From Thalassospira profundimaris (GTDB taxonomy: Bacteria > Pseudomonadota > Alphaproteobacteria > Rhodospirillales > Thalassospiraceae), in contig NZ_JPWF01000004.1 in assembly GCF_003326675.1 (NCBI RefSeq), positions 186,001-250,000 of the forward strand: DNA of 64,000 nucleotides. Reading direction: 5' to 3'. The position numbers were made by a program, and so were the translations under genes. The notes beneath the pieces were generated by a model, which did no database searches, had not been told where the DNA came from, and worked only from the letters and a program-made list of their open reading frames with translations. Below are positions 34,201 through 43,681 of the stretch, piece after piece; position 1 is the stretch's first letter, and each line of letters starts with the position of its first letter.

Positions 34201-36326
34201 GTTATTTGCCCGCCCCGGGCAGTGACATCATGTCCCTTGCCATAGGCCGGACGAGGTTGAACACCGTTAAGAACAATCCCCTCGGGCATCACCCCGGCTG
34301 TCCGAAGCTGATCCAAAGCATCGCGAATATCGCGCTTTTTGCTGTTCCCCTGTCGGATCGCAAACAACCTGACATCGGCCAAACGCAGGGCAACAACACC
34401 GTCGGCAATCGACAGGACCGGGGGCGTATCCAGAATGATATGATCGAACCGTTCACGAAGTCTGCCAATTAACGGCCCCAATCCGGTTTCGATCAAACCG
34501 GTTGCGATATTGCCCGGCACCGCCATCCGCACACCAAGATGAAGATATGAACCATCGGACTGTTCATCTCGGGCAATATCTGGAATATCGGCCTGCCCTG
34601 ATAGCACCCCCGTCAAATCGGCAAACTGCGCGACCGTTCCATCACATTGTGCCGGGTCCAGTAAATCCGCATCAATCAACAGAACCTTGCTGCCCAGCCC
34701 TGCTAGCTTTTCCGCAAGCGCATGGGCAATATAACTTTTACCCTCGCCCGACTGGGCGGAGCCAATCGCAATCACCTGCCCGGTTTCGGGGTTGGTCCGG
34801 TCCCCGGACTGCTGATCTATGATGCGCATCAAGATGGCAAGATGCCCGATTGCTTCATCCCTGATCCGCGCCATCTTCTCCGATGATCGGTCTGACCGGA
34901 TTGCCGGAATACGGGCATAAAGCGGAATACCCAACATGGTTTCCGGGTCGAAATCATCCCCGATGGTCTGGTCAAAATAGTGCCGAAGCACTGCCGCAAT
35001 GATCGCGCAAAAAAGCGCAGCCATCACCGCAAGCATCATCAAATCCCGTTTGCCGGGAAATTCCGCCGATGTCGGCAAAGCCGCTGATCGCAGAATTTCC
35101 GTATCCCCGCGAAACGATGCCAAGTCACGACGCAGCAATTGCACCTGTTGTCCCAGATCACGGGTATTATCACGTGCCATCGCCACTTCACGCAAAAGCG
35201 TCGCCTGCCCCTGCATACTCGCATTGCGTTCGCTGATCCTCGCCTGCCATTGATCACGCTGTCGCGTAATCAGACGCAGCTTTTCTTCTGCATTGGCAAG
35301 CGCATCGCCGATCTGTGCCGCAACGGTTTGCGCGGCTTCGTATAATTGTTGCCGCTGCGCATCCAGTTCGCTTTGTCGGCCCAACATCAAAGGATGTTTG
35401 GGACCATAACGCTGATCCAGTGCGATAAATTCCTGCTTCTGGGCATCATATCGTTCGGAAAGCTGTGACACCAATGGATGGGTGGCAACATCGGGGATAG
35501 ACAGCAAATCCTCGAGCCGGGATGCCGTGTCGCGCCGTTTGGCCGCCAGTTTGAACCCCGCCACGTCCTGCCCGATTTTTTCCACCTGTTCATCAAGCGC
35601 ATAGATGCGATCCAGCATCAGCTTGCCTTCATCGGCGTCAAGCATCCCTGCCTGTTGCTGCCATTCGGCCAGGTTTCTTTCATGCTCTTCAAGTTCCGTC
35701 TGGGATGCTTCAAGCTGTATGCTTGCTTCCTCAAGCTTGGTGCGAAGTGATCGCTTTTGCCGGTCCTCGCGCTGCCAGACATAACTTTCGACAATTGTCT
35801 GTAACACCAGCTGGCTCATGACCGGGTCACTTGCGGCAAAGCTGACTTCGATAACCGCCGAATTCCCGACACGTTCCGCCACCAACCCGCCACGAAGCCG
35901 TTCCATCAGCTGGGCCTCACCCGGCTTTGGGGCAGGCGTATTCTGTGCAGAAAAGATCGCCCGGATGACATCCCCGACACCCCTGTGATCCGCGGTCAGG
36001 ATTTCCTCACCCCGCAAAACCGCAAGCACTGCCGCCAGGGTCTCCTCACTGCGAAGCTCGGCAATTGCTGTTTCAATCTGCTGGGCGGTCAATTGCCCCT
36101 GCTGAGCGATGAGACTTTCTTTGCTGTCGCTACGCAGTGGCGCGCTAACCGGTGCCAATCCAATCTCGGCAATCGCACGATAGTCCGATTTCCAGTTTGC
36201 AAGAAGGCCGAGAAAAGCTGCCATCACAACGGCAAAAGCCAACAGGGCCACACCGCGACGCTGCCAGATAATGGCAATCAGGTCGCGCAGGGACGGATCA
36301 AATGTATCGGGTAAATCTCCCTTCAT
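34197..36326 (-). CDS. Wzz-type copolymerase fused to BY-kinase-like ATPase
   Basis: Inner-membrane protein of 709 residues. The N-terminal Wzz part is bounded by TM segments near 25-45 and 435-455, with a long coiled coil between. The cytoplasmic ATPase follows: Walker A GSAQSGEGKSYIAHALAEKL, Walker A' VLLIDADLLDP, Walker B HIILDTPPVL. Such proteins set chain length and drive export. The C-terminal tyrosine cluster expected for a tyrosine autokinase is missing; only one Tyr remains in the tail. The start at 36326 overlaps the WecG-like stop (ATGA) and is preferred to an upstream in-frame start. Operon order is wecG-like, this gene, small anchored protein. Confidence 0.9.
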   Translation of the reverse strand: MKGDLPDTFDPSLRDLIAIIWQRRGVALLAFAVVMAAFLGLLANWKSDYRAIAEIGLAPVSAPLRSDSKESLIAQQGQLTAQQIETAIAELRSEETLAAVLAVLRGEEILTADHRGVGDVIRAIFSAQNTPAPKPGEAQLMERLRGGLVAERVGNSAVIEVSFAASDPVMSQLVLQTIVESYVWQREDRQKRSLRTKLEEASIQLEASQTELEEHERNLAEWQQQAGMLDADEGKLMLDRIYALDEQVEKIGQDVAGFKLAAKRRDTASRLEDLLSIPDVATHPLVSQLSERYDAQKQEFIALDQRYGPKHPLMLGRQSELDAQRQQLYEAAQTVAAQIGDALANAEEKLRLITRQRDQWQARISERNASMQGQATLLREVAMARDNTRDLGQQVQLLRRDLASFRGDTEILRSAALPTSAEFPGKRDLMMLAVMAALFCAIIAAVLRHYFDQTIGDDFDPETMLGIPLYARIPAIRSDRSSEKMARIRDEAIGHLAILMRIIDQQSGDRTNPETGQVIAIGSAQSGEGKSYIAHALAEKLAGLGSKVLLIDADLLDPAQCDGTVAQFADLTGVLSGQADIPDIARDEQSDGSYLHLGVRMAVPGNIATGLIETGLGPLIGRLRERFDHIILDTPPVLSIADGVVALRLADVRLFAIRQGNSKKRDIRDALDQLRTAGVMPEGIVLNGVQPRPAYGKGHDVTARGGQIT

Positions 36327-37780
36327 CTGGGGCTGACATCCCCCTGATGTTCCGTTTCGGTCGCGAGCTCGTCTTTCAGATGATCCCATATTGATGGATC
36401 GGGTCCACTGCGATCCAAAAGACCGTATTGCGTTCCAAAGGAAAGAGGTACCTGCGTTCGTATGTCGGGCTGACGCGCCACAGGTTGCAAGACATTGCCG
36501 GTTACCGGCACCAGATCAGCCACCGTTACCGGGCTTTCGCTGGGCCTGTCATCCTGAAAGAACCGGGATGAAAAGTCCGGCAAGTCCGACCTGATCAAGT
36601 TACTCAATCGGGCGGGATTCGGATGAATACCCAAGAGTTGCTTGAACACCCCGCCCAACACAGTTTCCAGCAAAAAGTTGTTTCCCCCGCTGGCAACGAG
36701 GATCACTTCCATAACGTTAAGCAACGCCGAAAGGGTTGCATCGACCGCCTGCCAATCAATCATGGTGGCCTGCGCGTCGTTTGGCTGGTTCTCCGGGTTG
36801 CCAAACAAAACAAGACCAAGCAGCTGATCGATCATTTCCTGCACATCCTGCGGATCGGAAATGCCGTCAAGGCGACTTTCGATCCAGTTGCGGACCATCT
36901 CTGCATCGTCCAGCTGGACCATTTCTGGCGATGTGGTTGGCACCTGCGCATCCGCAACGACCATCAGGAACGGGACAAGTGCCACTCCCACCAATACCAA
37001 CCTGCACCAGCGATTAAGTTTTTGAAACTGATACCCGATGATTGCAGGCAAGGTGATCTGACAAAAAGCCGCCAGCCCCCGCCCGTAACGTGGCAACATC
37101 GCGCGCGGTTGCATCAAAATTCGCCACAGGAATTCCAGACCGGCATTTTGCCAAGTAACCGGTGCCCGCGGAATGCGTCCCGCCAGAACATCAAACGCCC
37201 CGCCAACCCCCATGGCAAAGCCACATCCGGTGTAATCCCCGTATTGATCAATAAAGATTTCCTTGCGCGGCGATGGCAAGGCAACGAACAATGCATCCGC
37301 CCCGCTTTGCCGCACAATCCGGGCAAGTTTTGCATCATCAGGTTCATATCCGTGATGCGTTCCGGCGATCAAAAGGCCGGGATACAGGGTGCGCAATTTC
37401 CGTTCAAGGTCATCAAGAACATCTGCCCGAGCACCTAACAGGAATATGCCAACCCGCTGCTTTTCGAACCGGGGCAACAGATCAATCATTACGTCGATAC
37501 CCGAAACCCGTTCAGGCACATGCACACCCAGAAGTCTGGCAACCCAGACAATTCCCATTCCATCAGCATTCAGGCTGTGCACATTTAAAAGGGCATCGCG
37601 CAAGCGTGCGTCTGACCGGGCACGGGTCAACTTAAGCGCATTCAGCGATTGTTGGCGGAAACAGGAACCAGTGCCAGACCGGGCGCGCACAACCAGCCAG
37701 TCACAGATATCGGCGCACAGTTTTTCGCGTTGCCTAAGATCAAGAAGCAACCCGAATATCGAAACCATCCCCTGTCGCAT
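36323..37780 (-). CDS. WecG/TagA/CpsF transferase with C-terminal membrane-linked extension
   Basis: Protein of 485 residues. Residues about 45-245 are a WecG/TagA/CpsF glycosyltransferase (LNADGMGIVWVARLLG, FLLGARADVLDDLERKL, VALPSPRKEIFI, GVGGAFDVLAGRIPRAP), which adds an N-acetylmannosamine-type sugar to a lipid-linked acceptor. A hydrophobic segment at about 262-280 follows, then about 200 residues with no family I recognise, ending in a disordered charged tail. Most family members stop at about 250 residues. The extension probably faces the periplasm. It leads the operon with the Wzz-kinase gene; divergent promoters should lie in 37,781-37,920. Confidence 0.87.
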   Translation of the reverse strand: MRQGMVSIFGLLLDLRQREKLCADICDWLVVRARSGTGSCFRQQSLNALKLTRARSDARLRDALLNVHSLNADGMGIVWVARLLGVHVPERVSGIDVMIDLLPRFEKQRVGIFLLGARADVLDDLERKLRTLYPGLLIAGTHHGYEPDDAKLARIVRQSGADALFVALPSPRKEIFIDQYGDYTGCGFAMGVGGAFDVLAGRIPRAPVTWQNAGLEFLWRILMQPRAMLPRYGRGLAAFCQITLPAIIGYQFQKLNRWCRLVLVGVALVPFLMVVADAQVPTTSPEMVQLDDAEMVRNWIESRLDGISDPQDVQEMIDQLLGLVLFGNPENQPNDAQATMIDWQAVDATLSALLNVMEVILVASGGNNFLLETVLGGVFKQLLGIHPNPARLSNLIRSDLPDFSSRFFQDDRPSESPVTVADLVPVTGNVLQPVARQPDIRTQVPLSFGTQYGLLDRSGPDPSIWDHLKDELATETEHQGDVSPR

Positions 37781-37920
37781 TCATCGTCCCCCGGCCCCGT
37801 ATCAACAGCCCCGAACCAACAACCAGCAAATCCAACCAGATCAGATTTTTTTTGTGTGCCCTTCGATACTTATGCCGATGAACCCTTGTTTATATCATTG
37901 ATGAAAAAGATAACTTATGA

Positions 37921-39096
37921 TTGATTAAACAGCAACAACAGCATCCCGTGGTGATTAGTCCGGTGAAAGTAGCGTTGCTGACCAATATTGTTGCGCCATA
38001 CAGGTTTGGCAGTTACTGCGCCCTGCACCACCACGCGAAACAAGCTGGCGGCGGCTTGTCCGTCCTTTGCACCAATCAGGCCGAACCGCAACGCAATTGG
38101 CCAGTTCGCAAAGGCCCGTTTGCGCAAATCCAAATTCGCGGGTTGAATGTGTATCTCGGTGAAAACCGCAATCTGACTTTTCCGATTGGCGTCACCAAGG
38201 CATTACACAAATTGCAACCCGATATCCTGATCCTTGTCGGATTTGGCCTGGCGCAATGGCGCGCACAGAAGTGGGCGTCACGGTCGGGCATTCCCGTTAT
38301 TTTGCAATTTGATGGATGGTCCGGTTCTGATGCCCTTTATGGCAACCCTGTCCGCCGCTATATGCGTCGTCAAATGGTGGATAACGCAGATGGCTGCATT
38401 GCCGCCAGCACACATGGCAGGGACTGGTTTTCTGCCTTTGGCGTAGCGCGGGAAAACATCTTTATCTCCCCCATCCCCACGTCCTTTGACACGGGGAAAA
38501 TTCCGACAGGTGTTGCAAAGCGCAGTTTTTCCGAACGCCCTTTTGATCTGATGTGGTGTGGACGTACCACCAGCAGCAAAGGGTTTGATACATTTATTGA
38601 AATCGCCGCCGAACTGGTTCGCGCAAACACCATATCCAAAATCGCTATCATTGGATGCACCGATCTAGCAGCAATCAGTGACCGTCTTGAACGCGGCGGC
38701 CTTTTGAACATAACCGAACTTCGCGGGCAACTGCCCACGGACCAGCTTCCTGCCCATCTGTCCAAGGCAAAACTCTGCCTGTTTCCAAGCCATAATGATG
38801 CCTATGGCCTTGGCGTGATCGAGGCGATTGCCTGTGGCGCGGTGGCACTTTCCACTGATGCAGTTGGGTGCGCCCCGGATATTCTTGATCCGGAAGAAAT
38901 TCTTTCGCCACACCAGCCCACAGTTTGGACCAATGCGTGCTCCCGTCTCCTGAACAACGCAGATCTTTGGCAGAAAACCCGGCAAAGACAGGCCAGTTGT
39001 ATCAAACACAACACAGCCCAACATCACGCATCGACATTATGGCATGCCATTTGTCAGACCATGGCCAAGCAACAAAGCCTTTGCCAATGGAACTGA
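37921..39096 (+). CDS. Glycosyltransferase family 4 (GT-B)
   Basis: Cytoplasmic transferase of up to 391 residues that adds a sugar from a nucleotide donor to the growing repeat unit. The C-terminal Rossmann half has PSHNDAYGLGVIEAIACGAV with the Ex7E pattern of GT4. The start is uncertain: TTG at 37921 gives the longest form and GTGs at 37948, 37951 and 37963 are possible; none has a strong ribosome binding site. It begins the plus-strand glycosyltransferase block and overlaps the next gene by 10 bp. Confidence 0.85.
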   Translation: MIKQQQQHPVVISPVKVALLTNIVAPYRFGSYCALHHHAKQAGGGLSVLCTNQAEPQRNWPVRKGPFAQIQIRGLNVYLGENRNLTFPIGVTKALHKLQPDILILVGFGLAQWRAQKWASRSGIPVILQFDGWSGSDALYGNPVRRYMRRQMVDNADGCIAASTHGRDWFSAFGVARENIFISPIPTSFDTGKIPTGVAKRSFSERPFDLMWCGRTTSSKGFDTFIEIAAELVRANTISKIAIIGCTDLAAISDRLERGGLLNITELRGQLPTDQLPAHLSKAKLCLFPSHNDAYGLGVIEAIACGAVALSTDAVGCAPDILDPEEILSPHQPTVWTNACSRLLNNADLWQKTRQRQASCIKHNTAQHHASTLWHAICQTMAKQQSLCQWN

Positions 39097-40298
39097 TCAA
39101 CCCGATACCGCTCAAATCAGAAACCGGGCCATCTGTCTGGATGGTTAGTCGGGTCGATCAAGCTGCCATTTTGGCAGCCCACCTAGCCAACCAAAACAGA
39201 TTGGTGCGCTGGGACAGTTTCTGGCGGCATGACGGGCACGGGTATTTCTCCCCGCCATCGCGCAAAACCGATCCGATGCTTACGCCCATTCCCGGTCGGC
39301 ATTTGCTTCCCGATCTTCTGGGACAAGCAGCCAAAAAGCTGCGCCTTCCCGCCGGGAACCTTTATTCCGACATACCGCTTTCACTTCTGGCGTCGTTGCG
39401 CATCCCCAAGGCCGATATTTTTCACGGACAGGGCAATTACAGCCTTCCCGCCATGCGCCGCGCCAAGGCCCGCGGGATGATCACCATTGCGGATATCACC
39501 GGCCAACTTGCCCCAACCCGTTACCAGCAATTAGCGGCCGAATATCATGCACATGGCCGCAGCTATCACGAGATTTCCGAATTTCTCGCCCGTCGCCGCA
39601 TGTCCGAGGCCCGCTTTGCCGATGCGGTCCTTGCCCCGTCAGAGACCGTTGCCTGTGGACTGCAAGATTGCGGAATTTCAGAAAGAAACATCTTCCTTGT
39701 TCCGTTCCTTTCCCCGCTTTGCGGATCATTGTTAAACCGGCCCCGACCACCGCGGCACGAAACAGTCATTCGCATCCTTTATGTTGGCAATCTGTCTTTG
39801 GCCAAGGGGATCGCGCACCTGCTCGCTGCATGGGATATGGTACGACGCCAATATCGTCTGCGAGCGTCGCTGACCCTGGTCGGGCGCGCCCAGCCATGCG
39901 CCAAGGCATTGCTTGAAAACCTGCCGGACGGGTGCGAATGGCTGGGCGCTTTGCCGCAAAACGAAGTTGCCGACCGGATGCTGTCAGCCGACATTTTCGT
40001 CTTTCCCAGCCTGTCAGAAGGAAGCAGCCTTGCCGTGATGGAGGCCATGGCAGCGGGTTGCGCCATCGTCACAACCTTTGATGCCGGAAGCCCGGTCATA
40101 AACCACCTAAACGGCTTTATCATCCCGCCACGCGACGCGGGTGCGATCACCACCGCCCTGTCGGTCTTGATCGAAAATCCGGCCATGCGCAAAAGTCTTT
40201 CGCAGTCGGCACGTGATCAGATCAATCACGATCTTCAAACCGGATATGGCAATCGGGTCGATGCGGCTTACGAAACGGTATTGTCCCGTCATGGATAA
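39087..40298 (+). CDS. Glycosyltransferase family 4 (GT-B)
   Basis: Transferase of 403 residues with a GT-B fold: N-terminal acceptor domain, then RILYVGNLSLAKGIAHLLAA and FPSLSEGSSLAVMEAMAAGC (donor site, Ex7E). The ATG at 39087 overlaps the previous stop by 10 bp; the frame is open far upstream inside the previous gene but that extension is not used. It overlaps the flippase gene by 8 bp. Confidence 0.88.
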   Translation: MELINPIPLKSETGPSVWMVSRVDQAAILAAHLANQNRLVRWDSFWRHDGHGYFSPPSRKTDPMLTPIPGRHLLPDLLGQAAKKLRLPAGNLYSDIPLSLLASLRIPKADIFHGQGNYSLPAMRRAKARGMITIADITGQLAPTRYQQLAAEYHAHGRSYHEISEFLARRRMSEARFADAVLAPSETVACGLQDCGISERNIFLVPFLSPLCGSLLNRPRPPRHETVIRILYVGNLSLAKGIAHLLAAWDMVRRQYRLRASLTLVGRAQPCAKALLENLPDGCEWLGALPQNEVADRMLSADIFVFPSLSEGSSLAVMEAMAAGCAIVTTFDAGSPVINHLNGFIIPPRDAGAITTALSVLIENPAMRKSLSQSARDQINHDLQTGYGNRVDAAYETVLSRHG

Positions 40299-41442
40299 GG
40301 TCATCCCGATCCTGACCGCCAACCTGTTTCCGCTTTGGATGATCACGGCCAACCTGATTGCGCGGTTGGGCGGCATGATTATTCTGTTACTGATCGGTCA
40401 TGCTTTTGCTCCGGATATCCTTGGTAGTTACTTTTTGATATTGGCAATGGTCGGTCTCGCAGTCACAGCCACCCAGGCCGGAACAGGCCCGCTTCTGGTC
40501 CGTCTGGTTCAAACCGGGTCGACGATCAAGGTTATTTTGACTGTCATCGTCCGGCTTCTGATTGCACTCGTGGCCATCATGCTCCTTGCAACCCGGCGCG
40601 AATTTGACGCTACAATGCATTGGCCGTTTCTGATCATGCCGGTTGCTGCAGCGCTGTCACCAGACTGGGTGATTTCCGCCAGAACCGAGTTTCCCCGCCT
40701 TGGTCTGATCACCGTCATCGCCCAACTGGCGGGTATCGGAATGGCACTTTTGGCAGTGGCGACGAACAACAATGCCATCCTGTTTGCTATTACGCCGATG
40801 ATCTCGGTCGGGGCATTTATCGCAGCCATTTGCTTTGCGATGCGGTCGCAAATCTCCCGGCAATCATTCATCGCGTCACAAGAACTTGGTTGCAAACAAA
40901 CAATTGGCCTGATCGGCTTTACCTTATTGGCCGGTTTTCTACCCAATCTTGATTTTGTTTTGTTGGGTAATGGGGACGATACCCTGTTTCTGGCCCAACG
41001 CGTTTTTCTGTTCTGTGCCGGATTGATTACCGCAATTTCCGCTACTCTGTTTGCCAAACAACAGTCGGGACTGGTCCGCGAATTCTGGCTGTTTGCGCCA
41101 ATGATCTGCGTGACTGCAACCCTTCTGATTTTTCCGGTTCAGGTGGCGCATCTGATTTACGCAACACCAGACTCCGGCCTTATTTCCATATTGCGAAGCG
41201 GTGCGTTCTGGCCGCTTCTGTTGGCAGTCATCGCCCGTCAATGCCTTGTCCTTCAGGAAACCGGGCACGCAATCTGGCTGGGCTGGTTGCTTTTGATCGC
41301 CCTGCTCGCCTCATCCACCCTTATCCCTGAACCATTGGAGACTTTCGACGTGATCATGGCGGCGCAGATGCGCCTTGCACTGATCAGCCTGATACTGGCA
41401 GGAAGCCAAATTTGGCTGGTGCGCAAAGGCGCGTATCCATGA
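40291..41442 (+). CDS. Polysaccharide flippase-like membrane protein
   Basis: Inner-membrane protein of 383 residues with about ten to twelve helices and the start NLIARLGGMIILLLIGHAF, typical of Wzx/MATE-like polysaccharide biosynthesis proteins. It would flip the lipid-linked repeat unit to the periplasm for the Wzy-like enzymes. The ATG at 40291 overlaps the previous stop. It is the only flippase candidate in the locus. Confidence 0.8.
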   Translation: MDKVIPILTANLFPLWMITANLIARLGGMIILLLIGHAFAPDILGSYFLILAMVGLAVTATQAGTGPLLVRLVQTGSTIKVILTVIVRLLIALVAIMLLATRREFDATMHWPFLIMPVAAALSPDWVISARTEFPRLGLITVIAQLAGIGMALLAVATNNNAILFAITPMISVGAFIAAICFAMRSQISRQSFIASQELGCKQTIGLIGFTLLAGFLPNLDFVLLGNGDDTLFLAQRVFLFCAGLITAISATLFAKQQSGLVREFWLFAPMICVTATLLIFPVQVAHLIYATPDSGLISILRSGAFWPLLLAVIARQCLVLQETGHAIWLGWLLLIALLASSTLIPEPLETFDVIMAAQMRLALISLILAGSQIWLVRKGAYP

Positions 41443-42182
41443 CCAAACTCGACACCACGATTAAGCACAACCGCCTGATCATCGGCCAGTTTGGCGATAT
41501 CTTCTTTGCCAATTGGGGTTTTGAATGTTCAGACCGGCATTCCTTCGTCACCCTGACTGACACGCCGCGCAATGCTTCGGCAAAAAATGGCATCTGGCAC
41601 TTGGCGGGCGGACGGTTGAAGATTGACCTTCAGACCGTGCAAACCGCCCCCGATCAACTTGCGATCCGCGCCCGCTTTACCGCCCTTGACCCTATCACCC
41701 TTCAGGATGCTGTGATCCGCTTGGTCTTTAATAAAGATGGCATCGAGCATGGCATCATTGCTGGTCAAACATTTCGTCATACCAACAGCGACAAATACCG
41801 GCTTCACCCGGTCAAGCAGGCCGAGCTGGTCAGCCACTCCGGCCATCGGGCCGTTATCAGCCTGACAAGATGTGACGGTGCCGGACGCTTTGCTCCTTAT
41901 CTTTATCTGCGGGATCGCGATGATCACTGGATCATTCATGCCCGTTTATTGCCAATGGATCGGGTTGATCGTGTTTGGATGCGCTGGGCCAACCGGCTTT
42001 TCACGCTTTCCGCGCCAGACGGCTTGGCCAGATGGCTTTGGAACATTGGCCCCGCACGGCGTACGCTATGGCGCCTTCGCGAACGGCTGGGTCGACATTG
42101 CCCGGAAATTCAGGCCGTCCCGCTTAACAGGATTGAACCCGGTCAATCCCTGTCGCTGGAGGTCACATGTCACTTCCATTAA
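41439..42182 (+). CDS. EPS-locus protein of unknown family
   Basis: Protein of 247 residues with no signal peptide or membrane segment seen. Predicted beta-rich from alternating patterns (FVTLTDTPRNAS, AVISLTRCDGAGRFAPYLYL), consistent with a beta-sandwich like those of polysaccharide-binding or lyase-linked domains. I do not recognise the family. It overlaps its neighbours by 4 bp (ATGA with the flippase) and 16 bp (with the next gene), so it is part of the EPS operon; it may pair with the lyase-like protein downstream. Confidence 0.75.
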   Translation: MTKLDTTIKHNRLIIGQFGDIFFANWGFECSDRHSFVTLTDTPRNASAKNGIWHLAGGRLKIDLQTVQTAPDQLAIRARFTALDPITLQDAVIRLVFNKDGIEHGIIAGQTFRHTNSDKYRLHPVKQAELVSHSGHRAVISLTRCDGAGRFAPYLYLRDRDDHWIIHARLLPMDRVDRVWMRWANRLFTLSAPDGLARWLWNIGPARRTLWRLRERLGRHCPEIQAVPLNRIEPGQSLSLEVTCHFH

Positions 42183-43681
42183 CCGACAATATCTTTGCCA
42201 CAAGATGCCAACGATTGGCACGGTCCATCGCAGATGATTTGTCCACCCGACAATGTCAGGAGGGTAATTTCCCCCTACCGGAATTCTACGCCAAGGCCTT
42301 TGCCTGCGCACTTTGGTCCAGGCTTGATCGCAAAGATTACAGCGACAATATCGAACGCGCACTCAACGCCCTTCGCATGGAAATCCCCGACCGAACCTAT
42401 CACCGCGAATTCATCGACTATGCCCTGCATGCGATACCGGAACTTTCCGAACCTGAACGGAGCAGCATCCTTAAAAGTACCAAGAACCAAAGCCCGGATG
42501 TCGCGAACTGGCAAATCCTGCAACGGATTAATCGAAAGACAAAATCCGCATCGAGGTTCAATCGCCTCGTTGACACTTTGCATCAAGCATTCATACGGTT
42601 TCGCTACTGGCGTGACCCGATTTTTCTGGATCGCCCCGGCTGTTTTTCCGCCCAGTATCATGCTTTTTGCGCCGCATTGCTTTCGCAAAACCCGCGCAAG
42701 GCTGACCAGGAAATCGCACAGAACGCCACCCAACTGATTGCCAAAATGACCGGGTCGCACGGATACGCCAATTTGTTGGGCCGCGGAGCCGGGCAAAGCT
42801 TCGGCGCTGTTTGTGCGCTTTATCTCCTGGTCAAATATGGCTTTCATATACAGGCTGATGCCATTTTAAGCCGCATTGAAGAGACCATACAAAGGGCTGG
42901 AACCCTGCCGCTCAATCTACTTTCGCCCGGTCCTCTGCCCAATAATCCCGGTCCGGCAAATCCGGCGACACCCGGATGGTATAGCTATAACCGCCATGAT
43001 GATTACCTTGCCTTTGCCGGGTTCTGGTTGCTGCGCATATCAGAGCTCCCGGTTGCCGCGGCCGCACATCCGCAACCGCAACCGCAACCGTCCAGTTCCC
43101 CGATGATTTTCCTGAAATCATCCCCGCATTATGACGCCCAAATGGTACTGAAAGGTGCGCGATCCTTTGATATTTCCCCGTCTCCGGTTGTCGTCTCGGG
43201 GCACGGGCCAAAGGCAAGACTGCTTTTGCCGCCCACCGGCGGCGAACAGGACCAACAAAGCCTGTATGGACCCGCATCCATCCCGCTTCCTGCAATGCCT
43301 GACGGACAGGTCGCGAAGTTTCAATCTGCAACTCGACTTGCAAACAACCGGGTTGAAATCACTTTCTCGCTGGCTGGAAAGAAAGGTCGGCGCATCATCC
43401 AGTTTGACGACAACCGGATCACCATTCAGGACATATGCGAAGGCGCATCACCTGAAAAACCCGACATGCTGCGCCTGCTGATTGACCACCGTTTGATGTT
43501 AACGCGTCTATCCGAATGTGAACTGATTATCGAAGAACCGGGTATCAGACTGTGTTGCGACCAAGTGATCAGCATCGACAATAAGGATGCTTTTACTGCC
43601 GCCGGTGCAGCACAGCGCATCACAGTAAAAAACACAGATCAGGCAACCCTTTCCATAAGCTGGGAGAACGCGCATGTCTGA
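42167..43681 (+). CDS. Heparinase/alginate-lyase-like protein of the EPS locus
   Basis: Protein of 504 residues, apparently lacking a signal peptide. The N-terminal 290 residues are helical and include GYANLLGRGAGQSFGAVCAL and WYSYNRHDDYLAFAGFWLL; the His/Tyr/Arg-rich second motif resembles an active site of alpha/alpha-toroid polysaccharide lyases. A low-complexity HPQPQPQPS linker near 305-315 leads to a beta-rich C-terminal domain. The two-domain order (toroid then beta-sandwich) resembles heparinase II/III-like enzymes; this is inference. A role could be trimming or modifying the polymer, or an inactive scaffold in the cytoplasm. Confidence 0.7.
   Translation: MSLPLTDNIFATRCQRLARSIADDLSTRQCQEGNFPLPEFYAKAFACALWSRLDRKDYSDNIERALNALRMEIPDRTYHREFIDYALHAIPELSEPERSSILKSTKNQSPDVANWQILQRINRKTKSASRFNRLVDTLHQAFIRFRYWRDPIFLDRPGCFSAQYHAFCAALLSQNPRKADQEIAQNATQLIAKMTGSHGYANLLGRGAGQSFGAVCALYLLVKYGFHIQADAILSRIEETIQRAGTLPLNLLSPGPLPNNPGPANPATPGWYSYNRHDDYLAFAGFWLLRISELPVAAAAHPQPQPQPSSSPMIFLKSSPHYDAQMVLKGARSFDISPSPVVVSGHGPKARLLLPPTGGEQDQQSLYGPASIPLPAMPDGQVAKFQSATRLANNRVEITFSLAGKKGRRIIQFDDNRITIQDICEGASPEKPDMLRLLIDHRLMLTRLSECELIIEEPGIRLCCDQVISIDNKDAFTAAGAAQRITVKNTDQATLSISWENAHV

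Noticed and set aside
43068..43092. Short tandem repeat CCGCAACCGCAA
   Set aside because: It encodes the PQPQPQ linker of one protein; too short to be a CRISPR or functional repeat.
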